Shown: positions 18,102 to 26,887 of the stretch, in pieces
Layout: each line of letters begins with the position of its first letter
Numbering within the stretch: position 1 is the first letter of the stretch
Source: Clostridiales bacterium
GTDB taxonomy: Bacteria > Bacillota > Clostridia > Saccharofermentanales > Saccharofermentanaceae
Assembly (NCBI GenBank): GCA_017527865.1
Contig: JAFXPN010000029.1
Span: 1-64,000, forward strand
Reading direction: 5' to 3'
Length of the DNA: 64,000 nt
Translations under genes and position numbers: made by a program
Notes under the pieces: generated by a model
Databases searched by the model: none
The model's input: only the letters and a program-made list of their open reading frames with translations
What the model was told of the DNA's origin: nothing

Positions 18102-18347
18102 ATGACTGCAACTATACAGAAATGGGGAAACAGCCAGGGCATAAGGATCCCGAAGAGCTTTCTTGAGGAGCTTAAATGGTCGGACAGGGAAGATATCATA
18201 ATGACGGTAGAAGGAGGGCGCATTATCATTGAGCGTGCGGCACCGTCGAAGAATGTCAATATCGTCGATCTGTTTGAAGGATATACGGGTGAATATAAAC
18301 CTGAAGAATTTGATTGGGGGGATCCTGCCGGGGGTGAAGCATGGTAA
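18102..18347 (+). CDS. MazE-like antitoxin (AbrB/SpoVT fold)
   Basis: 81 residues. The N-terminal half is a SpoVT/AbrB DNA-binding domain (ATIQKWGNSQGIRIPK), the mark of MazE-type antitoxins; the acidic C-terminal half (DLFEGYTGEYKPEEFDW) is the part that would wrap the toxin. I chose the ATG at 18102 because GGGAGG precedes it; an upstream in-frame ATG at 18057 overlaps the promoter. Its stop overlaps the toxin start by 7 bases. Confidence 0.92.
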   Translation: MTATIQKWGNSQGIRIPKSFLEELKWSDREDIIMTVEGGRIIIERAAPSKNVNIVDLFEGYTGEYKPEEFDWGDPAGGEAW

Positions 18348-18670
18348 GGCAGGGAGATCTGATCAAAGTGAGCTTCAATCCTCAGCAGGGGCATGAACAG
18401 GCAGGTTACCGGCCTGCGCTTGTTGTAAGCAATGATGAATTCAATATGAGGACCAATATGGCTATTGTTTGTCCGGTAACGAATACGGACAACGGTTTTC
18501 CGCTGCATGTGCCGCTTGATTCCCGGACTGAGACTTCCGGGTTTGTACTGTGTGAACATATAAGGACGCTTGATCTTAATGCAAGGCATAATGTGTTCGT
18601 CGAGAAGATACCTGATGATCTGCTCAGAAGAGTAACGGAGATCATCCGCGCCGAAGTTGAGCTCATCTGA
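18341..18670 (+). CDS. MazF-like toxin, endoribonuclease
   Basis: 109 residues, the normal size for MazF. The opening RQGDLIKVSFNPQQGHEQAGYRPALVVSN has the GD...(F/D)P..GHEQ.G.RPA.V signature of the family, including the conserved Arg near residue 24 used in RNA cleavage. MazF enzymes cut single-stranded RNA at short sequences; the target here cannot be read. It is coupled to the antitoxin gene by a 7-base overlap. Confidence 0.93.
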   Translation: MVRQGDLIKVSFNPQQGHEQAGYRPALVVSNDEFNMRTNMAIVCPVTNTDNGFPLHVPLDSRTETSGFVLCEHIRTLDLNARHNVFVEKIPDDLLRRVTEIIRAEVELI

Positions 18671-18830
18671 ATCAGTTTTATACATGATTATCAACACTTC
18701 TTCGCCGATATGTTGCTTAAGCGACAGATGGCATGAAGATCGACCATTGGTTCGGGACGCGCGGCATGTTTTAATCAAAGCATGAGGAGGATAACTCCCG
18801 CAATTAATTCTCGATCAGGAGGACGGAAAG

Positions 18831-18965
18831 ATGAAGAAGCACATTAATGAGAAGATCGGTGATAAGTTCAGGACTACAGATACGGGTCGTAAAGTCAGAT
18901 TCGTATTGATCCATCAGAAGATGCGTCTCATGAGTTTGATCGATAACGGCAGGATCTATGCCTGA
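18831..18965 (+). CDS. Small ORF, 44 residues, own ribosome site and terminator
   Basis: The frame encodes a basic 44-residue protein starting MKKHINEKIGDK. AGGAGG lies 8 bases before the ATG and an intrinsic terminator begins 5 bases after the stop, which together argue that it is expressed. It lies 160 bases after the MazF-like gene on the same strand, with no obvious promoter between, so it may belong to that transcript. I see no known domain. The 18671-18830 gap holds weak inverted repeats only. Confidence 0.55.
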   Translation: MKKHINEKIGDKFRTTDTGRKVRFVLIHQKMRLMSLIDNGRIYA

Positions 18966-18969
18966 TGTG

Positions 18970-18998
18970 AAGAAGGGAGATCAGAATCCCTTCTTTTT
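18970..18998 (+). terminator. Intrinsic terminator after the small ORF
   Basis: A 9-bp stem (AAGAAGGGA at 18970-18978 paired with 18987-18995), 8-base loop, then a T-run. It is oriented rightward and overlaps the 3' end of the convergent lipase-like gene. Confidence 0.7.
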
Positions 18999-20309
18999 AA
19001 GATTGCTTACAAGTTCGACATAAGTTTCCCGTACATCGAAGCCGTCGATATTTTCGCGCATGAGGTCGATCATATCGCCGTGAGATATCCCGCGTGATTT
19101 GCGGGGAGAAACGAATGTAAAGTCTGAGCCCCACTTCATGGAAGGCAGTGCCACGAGTCCGTCGTTGGGGCCGTCGAAATATTTGACCAGATGATAAGAC
19201 AGGTTGAGAGGGAATCTTCCGCTCGCGGCTCTTACCGATCTGGAACCGATGCTCTGATAATATACGCCTTCAGCGTCCGGACAACGGTCGTTGAATCTCA
19301 TAGCTGCATCGTGCGTAAGATCCGTGACTGCTGCGATAAAGTCAGGATCCTTGTCCCCCAGCTTGCGAAGAGCCGCATTGTATTTTGAAGCGACTGCGTT
19401 CTTGAGACCTTCGGGCGCTTTGCCGAGAAGATAGTCTGCAAACTGGCATCCCCTGTGCGGCGTGTTGACAGTGGTAAGAGAAGCGACATAAGGCGCCGCG
19501 CCGTAAAGCGTTATCGCGGCTCTGGAGTCGAGGCCGCCCTTGGAGTGGGCGATGATGTTAACCTTGCCGCAGCCCGTCTCGTCGACGATCTCCCTGATCC
19601 TTGCCGCGATGTGCTTTCCGCAGTCATCTACGGATGCCGCAGATTCCTGATTTCCATAGTATATGCGCGCGCCGTTCTTCTCGAGATCGGCGGGTACGCG
19701 TCCCCAGTAATTGAAACTTCTAAGATCCCTGAAAAATACTCCGTGCACCATGAGGATCGGATATTTTGTATCACAGATAAGTTCACCGGCGCGTTTCTCG
19801 TTGAGATAATATCTCGAACTCTCGTCCGTGTATTCGCGGTAGGTAATCCTGATGATATGTCCCAGCGCGATCAGGTGGGCGACCGGGATCATGCCGCAGA
19901 AGATGCCGATCAGCCTCCATTTGAGACCGATCTGCTTGGATGTGATATATACGCGGATGATACCGTTCCAGAATATGAGATTGCCGATGACGATATCGAT
20001 GATGACCGTAGCTATGACAGCCGTGCGGTCGAAGTCCCATCCTCCCATTATGAGAAATGCCGTGAGGAATGCCGCATCGGCAACACATGTTATCAGAAAT
20101 TCGATGAGCAGCGCAGTTCCTCTTTGTGTATTGCGAAGCCCCTTGAGAGGGAACTTCTTAAAAGAAGGCACGATGAGAAAGAATATCGTGAGGATCGAGA
20201 GGACCGCGTACGAAGGAATAAGGATCGCTGCTTCAGACGCGATCCCCGCCATGTCAAGGATAATGAGCAGATTGGAGATAAGGATGAAGACGACTGCTGC
20301 AAGGATCAT
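18981..20309 (-). CDS. Membrane-anchored lipase-like alpha/beta hydrolase
   Basis: 442 residues. About five membrane helices occupy the first 165 residues. A hydrolase domain follows, with PILMVHGVFFRD (oxyanion region) near 195, the nucleophile elbow AHSKGG near 260, and TVNTPHRGC after it, as in triacylglycerol lipase-like enzymes of the LipA/PGAP1 type. A late HGDMID supplies a candidate catalytic His. The substrate is unknown. It overlaps the upstream hydrolase gene by 4 bases (ATGA). Confidence 0.82.
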   Translation of the reverse strand: MILAAVVFILISNLLIILDMAGIASEAAILIPSYAVLSILTIFFLIVPSFKKFPLKGLRNTQRGTALLIEFLITCVADAAFLTAFLIMGGWDFDRTAVIATVIIDIVIGNLIFWNGIIRVYITSKQIGLKWRLIGIFCGMIPVAHLIALGHIIRITYREYTDESSRYYLNEKRAGELICDTKYPILMVHGVFFRDLRSFNYWGRVPADLEKNGARIYYGNQESAASVDDCGKHIAARIREIVDETGCGKVNIIAHSKGGLDSRAAITLYGAAPYVASLTTVNTPHRGCQFADYLLGKAPEGLKNAVASKYNAALRKLGDKDPDFIAAVTDLTHDAAMRFNDRCPDAEGVYYQSIGSRSVRAASGRFPLNLSYHLVKYFDGPNDGLVALPSMKWGSDFTFVSPRKSRGISHGDMIDLMRENIDGFDVRETYVELVSNLKKKGF

Positions 20310-21118
20310 CTTAAGAAAAACTCCGTCATCCTGTCCTTGTAATCGGGCGCGAGATCATAGACCGCATGGCCGTATCCGTTATACATATAGATCTCGCGGT
20401 CAGAGTCGGATCCGAGAGCTTCGTATATGCTTACGGAGGCTTTTCCTCCTAACACATTGTCGTCCTCCGAGCCTAATACCAGGACGGGACAGGCTATACT
20501 GCTCAGGCGGTCTGTTACTTTGAATCCGCCGAGCGACTTCGCAAGTATAACAAAGCGCGCCAGATCTTTCTTTGTAATGCTTTCCGCGATCTGCCCGAGC
20601 AGTTCCCGGGACTGTTCAAATACTTCCGGCGGATAGATGGCCCTTCCGAATGCGAGATAAAGTCCGGCGGCATCGCCTTCGGCTGCAAGTTTTATCCAGC
20701 CGGAAACAACGCCGTCGAATATCTCACTTCCGACCTCGGCTGCAGTGGAGCCGAGGATGAGCCTGCTTACGAGATCCGGATGATCCATTGCGATCACCAT
20801 GGCTATCATGCCGCCTTGTGAAGCGCCGAACAGGCAGATATCGGAAAGTCCCAGTGCGGTTATGGCTTCTGCGGTATCGGAGGCCATGTCGAAGATCGAG
20901 TAACTCCCGGGCAGGTCTGCTCTTCTGTCGAAAAGCCAGATCGTGAAGTCGTCCGTCATCTGACTGTATGCGTCCGCAACAGCATCCGAATACTTTATGA
21001 CACTGTCCACGCTCAATCCGGGGATAATGACCAATGTCTTATCCCCGTGCCCGAATCTTGCATAATCCATGGAGAAACTGTCAGTCCTGACCGTTCCGGT
21101 TTCCGCTTTGCCGTTCAT
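20306..21118 (-). CDS. Alpha/beta hydrolase
   Basis: 270 residues with the fold's landmarks: VIIPGLS oxyanion strand near 30, nucleophile elbow FGASQGG near 99, an acidic residue in VLVLGSEDDNV near 225 and a His in NGYGHAVYD near 252. These give a complete Ser-Asp-His triad. The family includes esterases, lipases and other enzymes; the substrate cannot be inferred. It is the middle gene of a leftward unit with a lipoprotein upstream and a lipase downstream. Confidence 0.85.
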   Translation of the reverse strand: MNGKAETGTVRTDSFSMDYARFGHGDKTLVIIPGLSVDSVIKYSDAVADAYSQMTDDFTIWLFDRRADLPGSYSIFDMASDTAEAITALGLSDICLFGASQGGMIAMVIAMDHPDLVSRLILGSTAAEVGSEIFDGVVSGWIKLAAEGDAAGLYLAFGRAIYPPEVFEQSRELLGQIAESITKKDLARFVILAKSLGGFKVTDRLSSIACPVLVLGSEDDNVLGGKASVSIYEALGSDSDREIYMYNGYGHAVYDLAPDYKDRMTEFFLR

Positions 21119-21138
21119 GCCGCCCTGTGCCTCCGTTA

Positions 21139-21807
21139 TCAGATGTTAAGGGCTGCGATGTTCGTAACCTCAGCATTGCCGTCGAGATCGACGTAAACTG
21201 TTACGATCTCCCACTGACCGTCCTCAAGGCAAAGGCAGCTGTAGTTCAATCCGGCAACAACCTGAGTTGCGAGGATTTCATAGAACATGTGGCCGTCGAT
21301 GTTCTGCACTTCATCAGGAACAGCGATGTCTGTTACTGCCTGCCAGCCGCCGGGGACTGGATCGGCATTGCTGTCCGTGAAAGTAACTACATCGGCAGTA
21401 GAGGCCGCTGCGTAATCGATGATCTTAATGTCTGTGATGTTGACTTCAGATCCGATATCATCCATGGTTACAAGAGCCCAATAGGTCTCGGGATCGGCTG
21501 TGATCGTCGTTGCTATGCACAGGAATGTGTGGCCGAGAGGATCGGATTCAGGAACGCCCATGTAGTTTACCGCTTCATAGCCGACTCCGACGAAGCCTTC
21601 CATGCCGGTATCAAAGAGGTTCTGAAGATCGGGTGTCATGGCAGGATTGAAAGCTGCGTCTGCTTCCGATTCTTCTGCGTCAGTCTCTTCGACTGTTTCC
21701 TCTTCAGCCTGATCTTGCTGCGCTTCCGGCTCTTCTGTTCCCGAGCATGCGCAAAGTGCCGTAACACCTATCGCTGCCGTAAGTATTAATGCTATAGCCT
21801 TTTTCAT
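21139..21807 (-). CDS. Predicted lipoprotein
   Basis: 222 residues from the ATG at 21807, which has GGAGATG upstream; an alternative ATG 15 bases earlier overlaps that ribosome site. The signal peptide ends in the lipobox LCAC, so Cys at about residue 22 would be lipidated. A highly acidic Glu/Gln linker of about 40 residues follows, then a domain I do not recognise. Its neighbours are two hydrolases on the same strand, which suggests a surface lipid or ester role, but only by position. Confidence 0.8.
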   Translation of the reverse strand: MKKAIALILTAAIGVTALCACSGTEEPEAQQDQAEEETVEETDAEESEADAAFNPAMTPDLQNLFDTGMEGFVGVGYEAVNYMGVPESDPLGHTFLCIATTITADPETYWALVTMDDIGSEVNITDIKIIDYAAASTADVVTFTDSNADPVPGGWQAVTDIAVPDEVQNIDGHMFYEILATQVVAGLNYSCLCLEDGQWEIVTVYVDLDGNAEVTNIAALNI

Positions 21808-21987
21808 AATAAACATCTCCATTAATTTTGTGTTCTTATCCCTAAGACGCTTGCCGTCAGGTTAAAGTCACACTTATATTTTTTCTTATTGAATAAAAAT
21901 GTCAAGAATGCAAACTGCATGGTAAGATAAAAATAATATAACGGGAATCGGGAATTAATCGGTCAGGATCAAGGGGGAACCTGCAGT

Positions 21988-22227
21988 ATGAACATTAATG
22001 GATCGGTAGACTTGTTTATCATTTACGGGTTCTTCGTGTTATTCATCTTCGTGGGTGTGTTGTTTCTTATTCGGGGTGTGCGTATAAGGCAAGCTGATGC
22101 GCCGGAAAGTGAGCCGGTGAGCAGCAGAGCTGTTTTCCGGGCGAGACCGTTTATCAGGATGGGGATCATATTTGCGGGGATAGGGCTTCTCGGTATCATA
22201 TACTTTACGATCATGCTGACGTCATGA
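21988..22227 (+). CDS. Small membrane protein, two helices
   Basis: 79 residues with hydrophobic segments near 8-30 and 58-77 and a charged loop between. AAGGGGG precedes the ATG. No domain is recognised. It is 18 bases upstream of the HIT gene and probably cotranscribed. Confidence 0.7.
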   Translation: MNINGSVDLFIIYGFFVLFIFVGVLFLIRGVRIRQADAPESEPVSSRAVFRARPFIRMGIIFAGIGLLGIIYFTIMLTS

Positions 22228-22245
22228 GAGCAGGGAGAAATAGAT

Positions 22246-22638
22246 ATGTGTTTGTTTTGTGATATAGCCGCCAAAAAGGCAGAGGCGAATATCGTCGATG
22301 AGACGGAGAGGACAGTGACTTTTCTTGATATCGCGCCGGCGAACGAGGGACATGTCCTGATAATCCCCAAGCTTCACGTGGATTCCATCCTCGATCTTCC
22401 TGATGAGTATGTGACTGAGATCACCGCGGTCGAACGCAGGGTGATAAAGGCTTATGCGGAGGTCTACGGCGCTACGGGATATGGCGTGATGCAGAACGGC
22501 GGCACAAACTGCGAGTTCGGACATTTCCATTTTCACGTTTTCCCGCGTTTTCCGGATGACGGCTACGGCTGGATCTACCCTGAAGGCGAGAAGGAAGTAT
22601 CCGCTGAAGTTGCCGCGAGGATCAGGGCGGCGATGTAA
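22246..22638 (+). CDS. HIT family protein (histidine triad nucleotide hydrolase)
   Basis: 130 residues. The triad reads HFHFHVF with His at 93, 95 and 97, and the N-terminal CLFCDIA segment is typical of HIT proteins of the Hint/YcfF type. These hydrolyse phosphoramidates or AMP-linked nucleotides; the natural substrate is often unclear. A GGGAGA ribosome site precedes the ATG. A methyltransferase gene follows within 5 bases. Confidence 0.93.
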   Translation: MCLFCDIAAKKAEANIVDETERTVTFLDIAPANEGHVLIIPKLHVDSILDLPDEYVTEITAVERRVIKAYAEVYGATGYGVMQNGGTNCEFGHFHFHVFPRFPDDGYGWIYPEGEKEVSAEVAARIRAAM

Positions 22639-22642
22639 TCGT

Positions 22643-23431
22643 ATGGATATCAGGGACAGCAGGATCGATTCAGGCAAAGCATTTGACTGGGGTAAGACCT
22701 CAGAGTTCTATGCAAGATACAGGGATATATATCCCGAAGAGTTCTATCAGCGCGTGGCTGACAGAGGGCTATGCGTCGAAGGACAGAAAGTCCTGGATCT
22801 CGGCACGGGTACGGGCGTCCTGCCGCGTAATATGTATAAGTACGGAGCAAAGTGGACCGGGACGGATATATCGCCCGAGCAGATTGGACAGGCTCAAAGA
22901 CTGGCAGCGGAAGCCGGCTTGGACATTGATTTTAAGGTTGTGTCAGCTGAGGATATCGACTTTCCCGATGCGTCATTTGATGTGATCACCGCGTGCCAGT
23001 GCTTCTGGTATTTCGATCATGAGAAGATCGCGCCGGAAATGCACCGCATCCTGAAGAAAGACGGAAGGCTGGTGATACTCTATATGGCCTGGCTGCCGCA
23101 CGAGGATAAGATAGCGGGCATGAGCGAGAATCTGGTCCTTAAATACAATCCCGTATGGTCAGGATGCGGAGAGACAAAGCATCCCATAATCATCCCGGAA
23201 GTGATGTACGATCATTTTGAAATGGAGTTTCACGATGAGTATGAGCTCATGGTGCCTTTTACCAGAGAATCCTGGCACGGACGCCTGATCGCCTGCAGAG
23301 GCGTCGGCGCTTCGCTGTCACCGGAGGAACTGGCCCTGTGGGATGCAGACCACAGAAGACTCATGGAGACTGTACCTGAAAGCTTTGATGTTCTCCACTA
23401 TGCGGCGATCGCCGTTCTGAGACGTAAATGA
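22643..23431 (+). CDS. Class I SAM-dependent methyltransferase
   Basis: 262 residues from the ATG at 22643; the frame is open further up inside the HIT gene, but that part shows no methyltransferase features. Motif I is VLDLGTGTGVLP near residues 48-59, the acidic TGTDIS follows near 75, and FPDASFDVITACQCFWYF near 105-122 is the motif region usual in UbiE/MenG-like enzymes. The substrate is unknown. Confidence 0.88.
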   Translation: MDIRDSRIDSGKAFDWGKTSEFYARYRDIYPEEFYQRVADRGLCVEGQKVLDLGTGTGVLPRNMYKYGAKWTGTDISPEQIGQAQRLAAEAGLDIDFKVVSAEDIDFPDASFDVITACQCFWYFDHEKIAPEMHRILKKDGRLVILYMAWLPHEDKIAGMSENLVLKYNPVWSGCGETKHPIIIPEVMYDHFEMEFHDEYELMVPFTRESWHGRLIACRGVGASLSPEELALWDADHRRLMETVPESFDVLHYAAIAVLRRK

Positions 23432-23435
23432 TCGT

Positions 23436-24680
23436 TTAATTGTCATCAAAAAAGAACATCCGGTCCGTGTCCTTTTCGAGGGTGATGAGGGTGCCCTGCG
23501 TGCCTTTCTGAAGCTGTCTGCTCTGGGAGCCCGTGATGTCCACTTCATACGCGTTGCCGTTGTTGTCGGTGACGATGCAGGTGACGGTCGAAAGCAGGAT
23601 GAAGGGGAAGACGATGTGGCGCTTGCTGTTGATGCTCTGAACTGTCGCAGGCCTTACGAGACAGCGGCCGGAGGAGACTTCGCGGTAATGCCTGATGAGA
23701 GTGCTGTTTAATATCCAGACCATTCCGAGGTTAAGCGAGAAGACAACGAAAAGCACGGCAAGCCTTACCCCTATGGTGCCTTTGACTATGTAGAGGAACA
23801 GGCTGAATATGTTCACGTTGAGCCATACAGCCCATAGTATAAGAAGTCCTTTTCTGCCTCTGAATATGTCCGCCATGATAAACATCGAGAGGATGATCAC
23901 GCCGGCAGTTCCCAGGAAAAGTCCCATGATAACGTGAGTGCCTTCTCCCGTAAGAATCGCTGCTGTCATGCAGACGGCGGCAATGATGAACAGAATTGCC
24001 GCTAAAACGAACATACCGGTGCGTACTGCGTGTGCGCTTCTCCAGGCCTTCCTGATGGATGCGAGCTTTTCCTCGGAAGGAACGGATCCTTTGGATCCTT
24101 CTATCTTTGTGAGGGGTGCCGTAGAAGCATTGCTGTCAGTGTCCGAGATGAACCAGTAAGGGCTTACGAGAAGTTTCTTTTTCTCGCCGTCGAGCATGAC
24201 GAACCAGCCTGTAAGGCCTATCGCCATTCTGTCGTAGAGGGTTTTCTCGACGTTGACTTCCGCTTGGGCGTTGTCGTCCTCGTCCGTGGCCGCGATATTA
24301 ACACTGAAGACGTTCATGCCTTTATTCGTGTAGAATCTTCTGTCAACGATCCTGACGTGGCGGCATCTGAATCTTCCTTCCTGTGCTTTCACGACATAAC
24401 GCTTCATGGCGATGAGCGCGCTTACGAACATATAAACTCCGAGCGGCGATACAGCTATGACGAACACAGTAAACATCTTATTGTTGTAAAAGTCGGTCAA
24501 AGCGGTGAAGATTCCGAAGCCGAAAGCGAAGATCATGAAGGCGGTCATGACGTAGGATGTCATGATGCTTCTCTTACAGTCGCGGACTATGGTGTCGGCG
24601 ATGATATGCATGCCGTCGGCATCGGGATCCTTCCAGAACCAGTCGCCTGAAGGTGAATAGAATTCGGGGTTGTCGGACAT
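23436..24680 (-). CDS. Membrane protein of unknown function
   Basis: 414 residues. There are two hydrophobic segments near 40-95, a soluble stretch of about 110 residues, then four more helices near 225-320 and a C-terminal cytosolic-looking tail. I do not recognise the family. An AGGAGA ribosome site supports the ATG. It converges on the methyltransferase gene with 4 bases between stops and lies just downstream of the tRNA-Pro gene on the same strand. Confidence 0.75.
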   Translation of the reverse strand: MSDNPEFYSPSGDWFWKDPDADGMHIIADTIVRDCKRSIMTSYVMTAFMIFAFGFGIFTALTDFYNNKMFTVFVIAVSPLGVYMFVSALIAMKRYVVKAQEGRFRCRHVRIVDRRFYTNKGMNVFSVNIAATDEDDNAQAEVNVEKTLYDRMAIGLTGWFVMLDGEKKKLLVSPYWFISDTDSNASTAPLTKIEGSKGSVPSEEKLASIRKAWRSAHAVRTGMFVLAAILFIIAAVCMTAAILTGEGTHVIMGLFLGTAGVIILSMFIMADIFRGRKGLLILWAVWLNVNIFSLFLYIVKGTIGVRLAVLFVVFSLNLGMVWILNSTLIRHYREVSSGRCLVRPATVQSINSKRHIVFPFILLSTVTCIVTDNNGNAYEVDITGSQSRQLQKGTQGTLITLEKDTDRMFFFDDN

Positions 24681-24767
24681 AGGTTTTCTCCTCGTAAGTC
24701 GGATCGGTGAATGTCGATTAATAATAACACTTTACTTTGTCTGTTTACATCGTCTGCCAAGATGAGA

Positions 24768-24798
24768 AACGCCCGCTGTCTTAATGACTGCGGGCGTT
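24768..24798 (-). terminator. Terminator-like hairpin after tRNA-Pro
   Basis: A perfect 8-9 bp GC-rich inverted repeat (24768-24776 with 24790-24798) lies 6 bases past the tRNA 3' end. The following T-run on the minus strand is short (TTTCTC), so it may act partly as a processing or stability hairpin. Confidence 0.55.
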
Positions 24799-24804
24799 CC
24801 CTTA

Positions 24805-24880
24805 TGGTCGAGGTGACAGGATTCGAACCTGCGGCCCCATGCTCCCAAAGCACGTACGCTGCCAACTGCGCTACACCTCG
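24805..24880 (-). tRNA. tRNA-Pro(UGG)
   Basis: 76 bases forming a full cloverleaf on the minus strand. The acceptor arms pair (CGAGGTG with CACCTCG), the anticodon loop is TTTGGGA giving UGG, the T-arm contains GGTTCGAATCC, and CCA is encoded. UGG reads proline CCN codons. Confidence 0.96.
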
Positions 24881-24924
24881 GCAACTTATATATTCTACCA
24901 TATTCGAAAAGGAGTGGGCGCGAC

Positions 24925-26844
24925 TTAAGTGCTTATTATCTTAAGGAATTGGTCCTTGGGAACGGGCTTGGAGAAGAAGAAGCCTTGCAGATAATCCACA
25001 TCCATAGTCTCAAGCAGCTTGATCTGTTCTTCAGTCTCGACGCCTTCCACGAGGATGGCAAGATCCATCTGACGGATCATGCGGATGCTGTTCTCGAGGA
25101 TAATCCTGCCGAGCCCGCTCTTCTCCGCTTCCCAGAGAATGCTCTTGTCTATCTTGATGCAGTCGAGGTTCATCTTGGACAGAGCTCTCATGTTGGAATA
25201 GCCTGTACCGTAATCATCCATGGAGAACAGGAATCCTTCTTTCTTAAGTTCCGTTATGACCGTGTTCAGAGTCTCGTAACTGGCTGCTGAGATCGACTCC
25301 GTGACTTCAAAGTTGATAAGATGCTTGTCAACGCCTGCCTGTTCGACCAGACCGTTGACGTGTTCGGTGAATCCGGGCCTCATAAGCTGAACGACCGAGA
25401 GATTTACATTTATGCAGTCGATCTTTCCTTCATCGAGGCGGTTCTCCTTGATAAGCCTGCAGACATCCATCAGGACGAAGTCATCGATGGCATCAATGAG
25501 GCCGAGGTTCTCGGCGACCGGGATGAACTCGTCGGGATAAAGAAGCCCCATCTCATCGTCATGCAGTCTGACGAGCGCCTCTGCGCCGTGAAGCTTCCGG
25601 CCGTTGAGCGTATATGTAGGCTGGTAATACACCTCGAATTTACCGTCAGCCAGACCGTTCGATATGGATTTCTCGATGGCGGATCCTCTCAGGATCTTCT
25701 CCACATCGTTTCCGGAAAGGATCTTCTTCTCGCTGCCCTGGGGTGTTGAGTAGTCGATCATATAGAGCGTGTCGGTCAAGGTGGCGAGCTGGCGGGGCAG
25801 ATCCGCTACAACAAAAGATGCCTGGAGCATGACCATTGTTTCCGTCAGTTTCCAGGGCTTCTCGAACCTGTCGCCGATCCTCTTGGCCAATTCATAAGCT
25901 TCTTCATCGCTCTTGCCGAATACGGTGAGTGCATATGTTTTCCGGCCCAGTCTGTATATGTTGTATTTCTCGTGGACGGACATGAGATATTCCGCGACTC
26001 GTTTCTCTACGAGCTTACGGTCGTCGTTGCCTCTTTTGTGCGCTATTATCTCCGGCGTTGTGATCCTGATGCTGATCGCGTGAAGGTGGACCTTATTGAC
26101 GATGTAACCGCCCATGTCGATGATAAACGCCTGACGGTTGTAAAGTCCCGTATCGTTGTCGATGCGGTCATCCTCGTTCTCGATGATCATCATTATGCCG
26201 GTAAGACCTATCGCTTCGGCGAGTATCTCTATCTTGAACTGTGGAACGACAAGCTGGATGATGATGCCTGCTATGGTTATGGAAGCGAACATCAGGATGC
26301 CTGATCGTCTCTTAGGCGTAAGAGCCCTCCATGTCTTGATGAGATAGATAAGTGACATGCCCAGGAAGACGGCAGCTGCAACATAGATGATCCCTTCGCC
26401 CCATCCTCTTGTAAATATATGCCCGGGCTCTTCATAGTGGTAGACCCAATGTGTCAGCGGATTGGTGATCGCAAGGATCTCAGTGAAGATAAACAACCCG
26501 GTCGCGAAGAATGTGCGCTTTGAAGCTGCCTTGAAGTTCACGCCGCACACATGGGATATGTAATAGAAGAACAAAGGCGCGAGCGCTGTATGGAAGACAA
26601 AGTAAAAATAACGTGAAGTGTTGATCAGTCCTACTGCTTCCGGCGAATCCTGCACATACGGACTGGAAAAACCTGTTATGGAATTGCATATGCCGTTGAT
26701 CATCACGATCGCAAGAAGTATCACGAAGATCTTGTTCTGCATTTTTCCCGTCCTGTTCTGCACGTGCGTAAAGCACATGTTGGACAGGCATACGAAAACC
26801 GCCGACAGAGAGAATGCAAATGACAGGTTATATATCTCGCTCAT
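24925..26844 (-). CDS. Cyclic-di-GMP phosphodiesterase, membrane sensor + degenerate GGDEF + EAL
   Basis: 639 residues. Seven or so hydrophobic segments fill residues 1-215. A GGDEF-like domain of about 160 residues follows, with no GG[D/E]EF motif, so it cannot make c-di-GMP. The C-terminal EAL domain looks active: EALVR near 424, a later metal-binding E in NFEVTES, MDDYGTGYS near 543, the Lys in KIDKS, and VEGVET near 605. It should hydrolyse c-di-GMP in response to a membrane signal. PilB N-domains of the MshEN type bind c-di-GMP in other bacteria, which could link it to the pilus locus; this is inference. Confidence 0.92.
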   Translation of the reverse strand: MSEIYNLSFAFSLSAVFVCLSNMCFTHVQNRTGKMQNKIFVILLAIVMINGICNSITGFSSPYVQDSPEAVGLINTSRYFYFVFHTALAPLFFYYISHVCGVNFKAASKRTFFATGLFIFTEILAITNPLTHWVYHYEEPGHIFTRGWGEGIIYVAAAVFLGMSLIYLIKTWRALTPKRRSGILMFASITIAGIIIQLVVPQFKIEILAEAIGLTGIMMIIENEDDRIDNDTGLYNRQAFIIDMGGYIVNKVHLHAISIRITTPEIIAHKRGNDDRKLVEKRVAEYLMSVHEKYNIYRLGRKTYALTVFGKSDEEAYELAKRIGDRFEKPWKLTETMVMLQASFVVADLPRQLATLTDTLYMIDYSTPQGSEKKILSGNDVEKILRGSAIEKSISNGLADGKFEVYYQPTYTLNGRKLHGAEALVRLHDDEMGLLYPDEFIPVAENLGLIDAIDDFVLMDVCRLIKENRLDEGKIDCINVNLSVVQLMRPGFTEHVNGLVEQAGVDKHLINFEVTESISAASYETLNTVITELKKEGFLFSMDDYGTGYSNMRALSKMNLDCIKIDKSILWEAEKSGLGRIILENSIRMIRQMDLAILVEGVETEEQIKLLETMDVDYLQGFFFSKPVPKDQFLKIIST

Positions 26845-26887
26845 TATCCGATCCGCCCGGAAGAATAAAGGTGAACTGAGAATTCTA

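Noticed and set aside
21807..21905. TTGACA upstream of the lipoprotein gene on the minus strand
   Set aside because: The nearest -10-like TATAAG is 21 bases away, too far for a normal promoter.
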